Below, one piece after another: positions 62,467 through 64,000 of a stretch of DNA of 64,000 nt. This DNA is from Bosea sp. (in: a-proteobacteria). GTDB taxonomy: Bacteria; Pseudomonadota; Alphaproteobacteria; Rhizobiales; Beijerinckiaceae. The notes beneath the pieces are model-generated. The model saw only the letters and a program-made list of their open reading frames with translations. It had not been told where the DNA came from and ran no database searches. Both the position numbers and the translations under genes were made by a program. The DNA lies in NCBI RefSeq assembly GCF_023953965.1, contig NZ_JAMLIX010000002.1, forward strand, positions 806,001-870,000. The letters run 5' to 3'. Within the stretch, counting starts at the first letter, position 1. Every line of letters begins with the position of its first letter.

Positions 62467-64000
62467 ATGCGACTTGAGACCGTGATGATCGAGATGCGGG
62501 ACGGCGTGAAGCTGGCGACCGACATCTATCTGCCGGAGGGGGAGGGACCGTTCCCGATCATTCTCGAGCGGACGCCATATGGTCGCAAGATCGCCAGCCG
62601 CAGTGAACTGACACGCGATGAGTTCAAGGCACGCGATCGTGCCGCCATCGCCGCCTTCTACGGCGAGCATGGCTATGGGATGGTCTATCAGGACGTCCGC
62701 GGCCGGTATGATTCCGAAGGGCGGTTCACGAAATACGTGCACGAAGCCTATGACGGCTACGACACCTGCGCCTGGATCGTCCGGCAAAGCTGGAGCGACG
62801 GGCGGATCTGTACGCTCGGCCTCTCCTATGGCGGCCACACGCAAGTGGCCCTGGGCTCCGTCGATGCCCCCGGCGTCGTGGCCCAGGCGGTGGATTCGGG
62901 CGGCTTCGCCAATGCGTGGAAGAACGGTGCCCGCTGCTTCGGCGCCTTCGAGCTGAAGCAGGTGACCTGGGCGCTGGCTCAGGCCATCATGTCGCCCGAA
63001 GCCAAGGCCGACCCGGTGATGAAGGCGGCCCTGGAGGCCGAGAACCTGCGGGATTGGTACCAGCGCCTGCCGTGGAAGCCCGGGCACTCGCCGCTGCGCC
63101 ATCATCCCGACTACGAGGCTTACATCTTCGACGAATGGCGCCACGGGGCCTTCGGCGATTACTGGCGCCAGCCGGGCCTGTGGGCCGCGGGCTATTACGA
63201 GACCTACGCACCGACCTCCACCATCCAGATGTCGTCTTGGCTCGACATCTATCCTTGGGGGCAGGCCGAGAACTACATGGGGCTCAAGAAGGCCGGCAAG
63301 GGCCGCCATTTCCTGATCCTCGGCCCCTGGACCCATGGCGATCGCTCGGTGACGGCGTTCGGCGATGTCGAGTTCGGGCCCGATGCCGCGATCGATTCCT
63401 GGTGCGGCGACTGGCGCAGCTATCGCCTGCGCTTCTTCGAGCACGTCGTCAAAGGCAAGCCTTTCGACGAGCCGCCGGTGCGCGTGTTCGTGATGGGCGG
63501 CGGCAGCGGGCGGCGCAACGGCGACGGCCGGTTCGAGCATGGCGGCCACTGGCGCAGCCTTGCCGATTGGCCCGCGCCGGACACCGCGTTCCGGCCTTAT
63601 CACCTTCACGCCGACGGCAGCCTGTCGACTGAGCGCCAGGCCGAGGAGACGGCGTCGCTCAGCTATGATTTCGATCCCTCGAAGCCGGTACCGACCATCG
63701 GCCATGCGCTGAATCGGGAAGCGATCGTGGTTCCGGGCGGGATTTACGATCAGGTCGAGTCCGAGAAGCTGCTCGGCTGCCAGGCGCCTTACATTCCTCT
63801 CGCCTCCCGCAGCGACGTGCTGGCCTTCCAGTCGAAGCCGCTGAAGGAGGATGTGACGATCATCGGCCCGGTCACCGCCGAGCTCTGGGTCGAAACCGAC
63901 GGCCTCGACACCGACTTCACGGTGAAGCTCCTGGATGTCTACCCTGCCAGCCAGGACTATCCCCATGGCTATGCCGTGTGGCTGACGGACGGGATCATGC
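62467..64000 (+). CDS. CocE/NonD family hydrolase (S15-like), 3' end outside window
   Basis: An alpha/beta hydrolase of the X-Pro dipeptidyl-peptidase/cocaine-esterase/alpha-amino-acid ester hydrolase superfamily. It begins MRLETVMIEMRDGVKLATDI, followed by ILERTPYGR and YQDVRGRYDSEG. The nucleophile lies in CTLGLSYGGHTQ near residue 122. LGPWTHGD carries the likely catalytic His. The C-terminal jelly-roll domain begins after TIIGPVTAELWVETDG. GGAAGGGG precedes ATG 62467. 511 codons are visible with no stop. With its neighbours it suggests cleavage of an amide, ester or dipeptide substrate. Confidence 0.92.
   Translation, partial: MRLETVMIEMRDGVKLATDIYLPEGEGPFPIILERTPYGRKIASRSELTRDEFKARDRAAIAAFYGEHGYGMVYQDVRGRYDSEGRFTKYVHEAYDGYDTCAWIVRQSWSDGRICTLGLSYGGHTQVALGSVDAPGVVAQAVDSGGFANAWKNGARCFGAFELKQVTWALAQAIMSPEAKADPVMKAALEAENLRDWYQRLPWKPGHSPLRHHPDYEAYIFDEWRHGAFGDYWRQPGLWAAGYYETYAPTSTIQMSSWLDIYPWGQAENYMGLKKAGKGRHFLILGPWTHGDRSVTAFGDVEFGPDAAIDSWCGDWRSYRLRFFEHVVKGKPFDEPPVRVFVMGGGSGRRNGDGRFEHGGHWRSLADWPAPDTAFRPYHLHADGSLSTERQAEETASLSYDFDPSKPVPTIGHALNREAIVVPGGIYDQVESEKLLGCQAPYIPLASRSDVLAFQSKPLKEDVTIIGPVTAELWVETDGLDTDFTVKLLDVYPASQDYPHGYAVWLTDGIM

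Overview
The window is GC-rich, densely packed chromosomal DNA of an alphaproteobacterium. The Hyphomicrobiales (Rhizobiales) are strongly suggested by DivK/PleD, EipB, HdaA, a zinc-ribbon DinB, GatCAB, TrmFO, a metal-type KdsA, DUF3572, and the runs secDF–Mth938–phytoene-synthase-like and purN–purM//CDP-alcohol transferase–AI-2E–hdaA–ppk–ppx. A Bosea-like genus is my guess; the sequence alone does not prove it.

Layout. 1–5.3 kb: secD (5' end outside the window), secF, an Mth938-like gene and a squalene/phytoene-synthase-like gene, with trmFO convergent. 5.5–9.3 kb: a DUF1127 mini-protein, a GST, an ArsC/Spx-like reductase, tgt and an EamA exporter. 9.4–14 kb: eno, a small membrane protein, queF, an MFS carrier and kdsA. 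14.2–17.4 kb: clpS–clpA–membrane protein. 17.4–21.1 kb: a tightly overlapping minus-strand operon ridA–GDPD–GNAT–unknown–HIT. 21.3–25.6 kb: eipB, DUF3572–dinB, divK–pleD. 26–32.3 kb: two small unknown genes, ruvX, ade, an MBL hydrolase, gatC, gatA. 32.3–36.6 kb: an RND efflux pair. 36.9–43.2 kb: gatB, GNAT, a second GST, a Sel1-like mini-protein, ndk, mipA/ompV, a small secreted protein and a WYL regulator. 43.2–51.3 kb: purine, phospholipid, replication-control and polyphosphate genes. 51.5–53.9 kb: lon. 54–55.2 kb: an atypical orphan gene and two tRNAs (Val-UAC, Asp-GUC).

55.4–64 kb (to the window end) is the accessory part: two M28-like peptidases with a shared unusual active-site segment, an MDR oxidoreductase, a GntR/FCD regulator, an enolase-superfamily enzyme and a CocE/NonD (S15-like) hydrolase. 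They are arranged around candidate GntR operators and look like a regulated catabolic module for a peptide- or amide-like compound. The substrate cannot be named from sequence.

Non-coding highlights are a double-hairpin repeat present twice (about 10.7 and 62.3 kb) with a fragment between the tRNAs, a perfect TTAA-N7-TTAA CtrA-type box upstream of mipA/ompV, perfect inverted repeats upstream of the WYL and GntR regulators, and a promoter/operator overlap upstream of the RND operon. Four convergent gene pairs overlap by 44–73 bp at their 3' ends. No insertion sequence, phage gene, rRNA or CRISPR array was seen.
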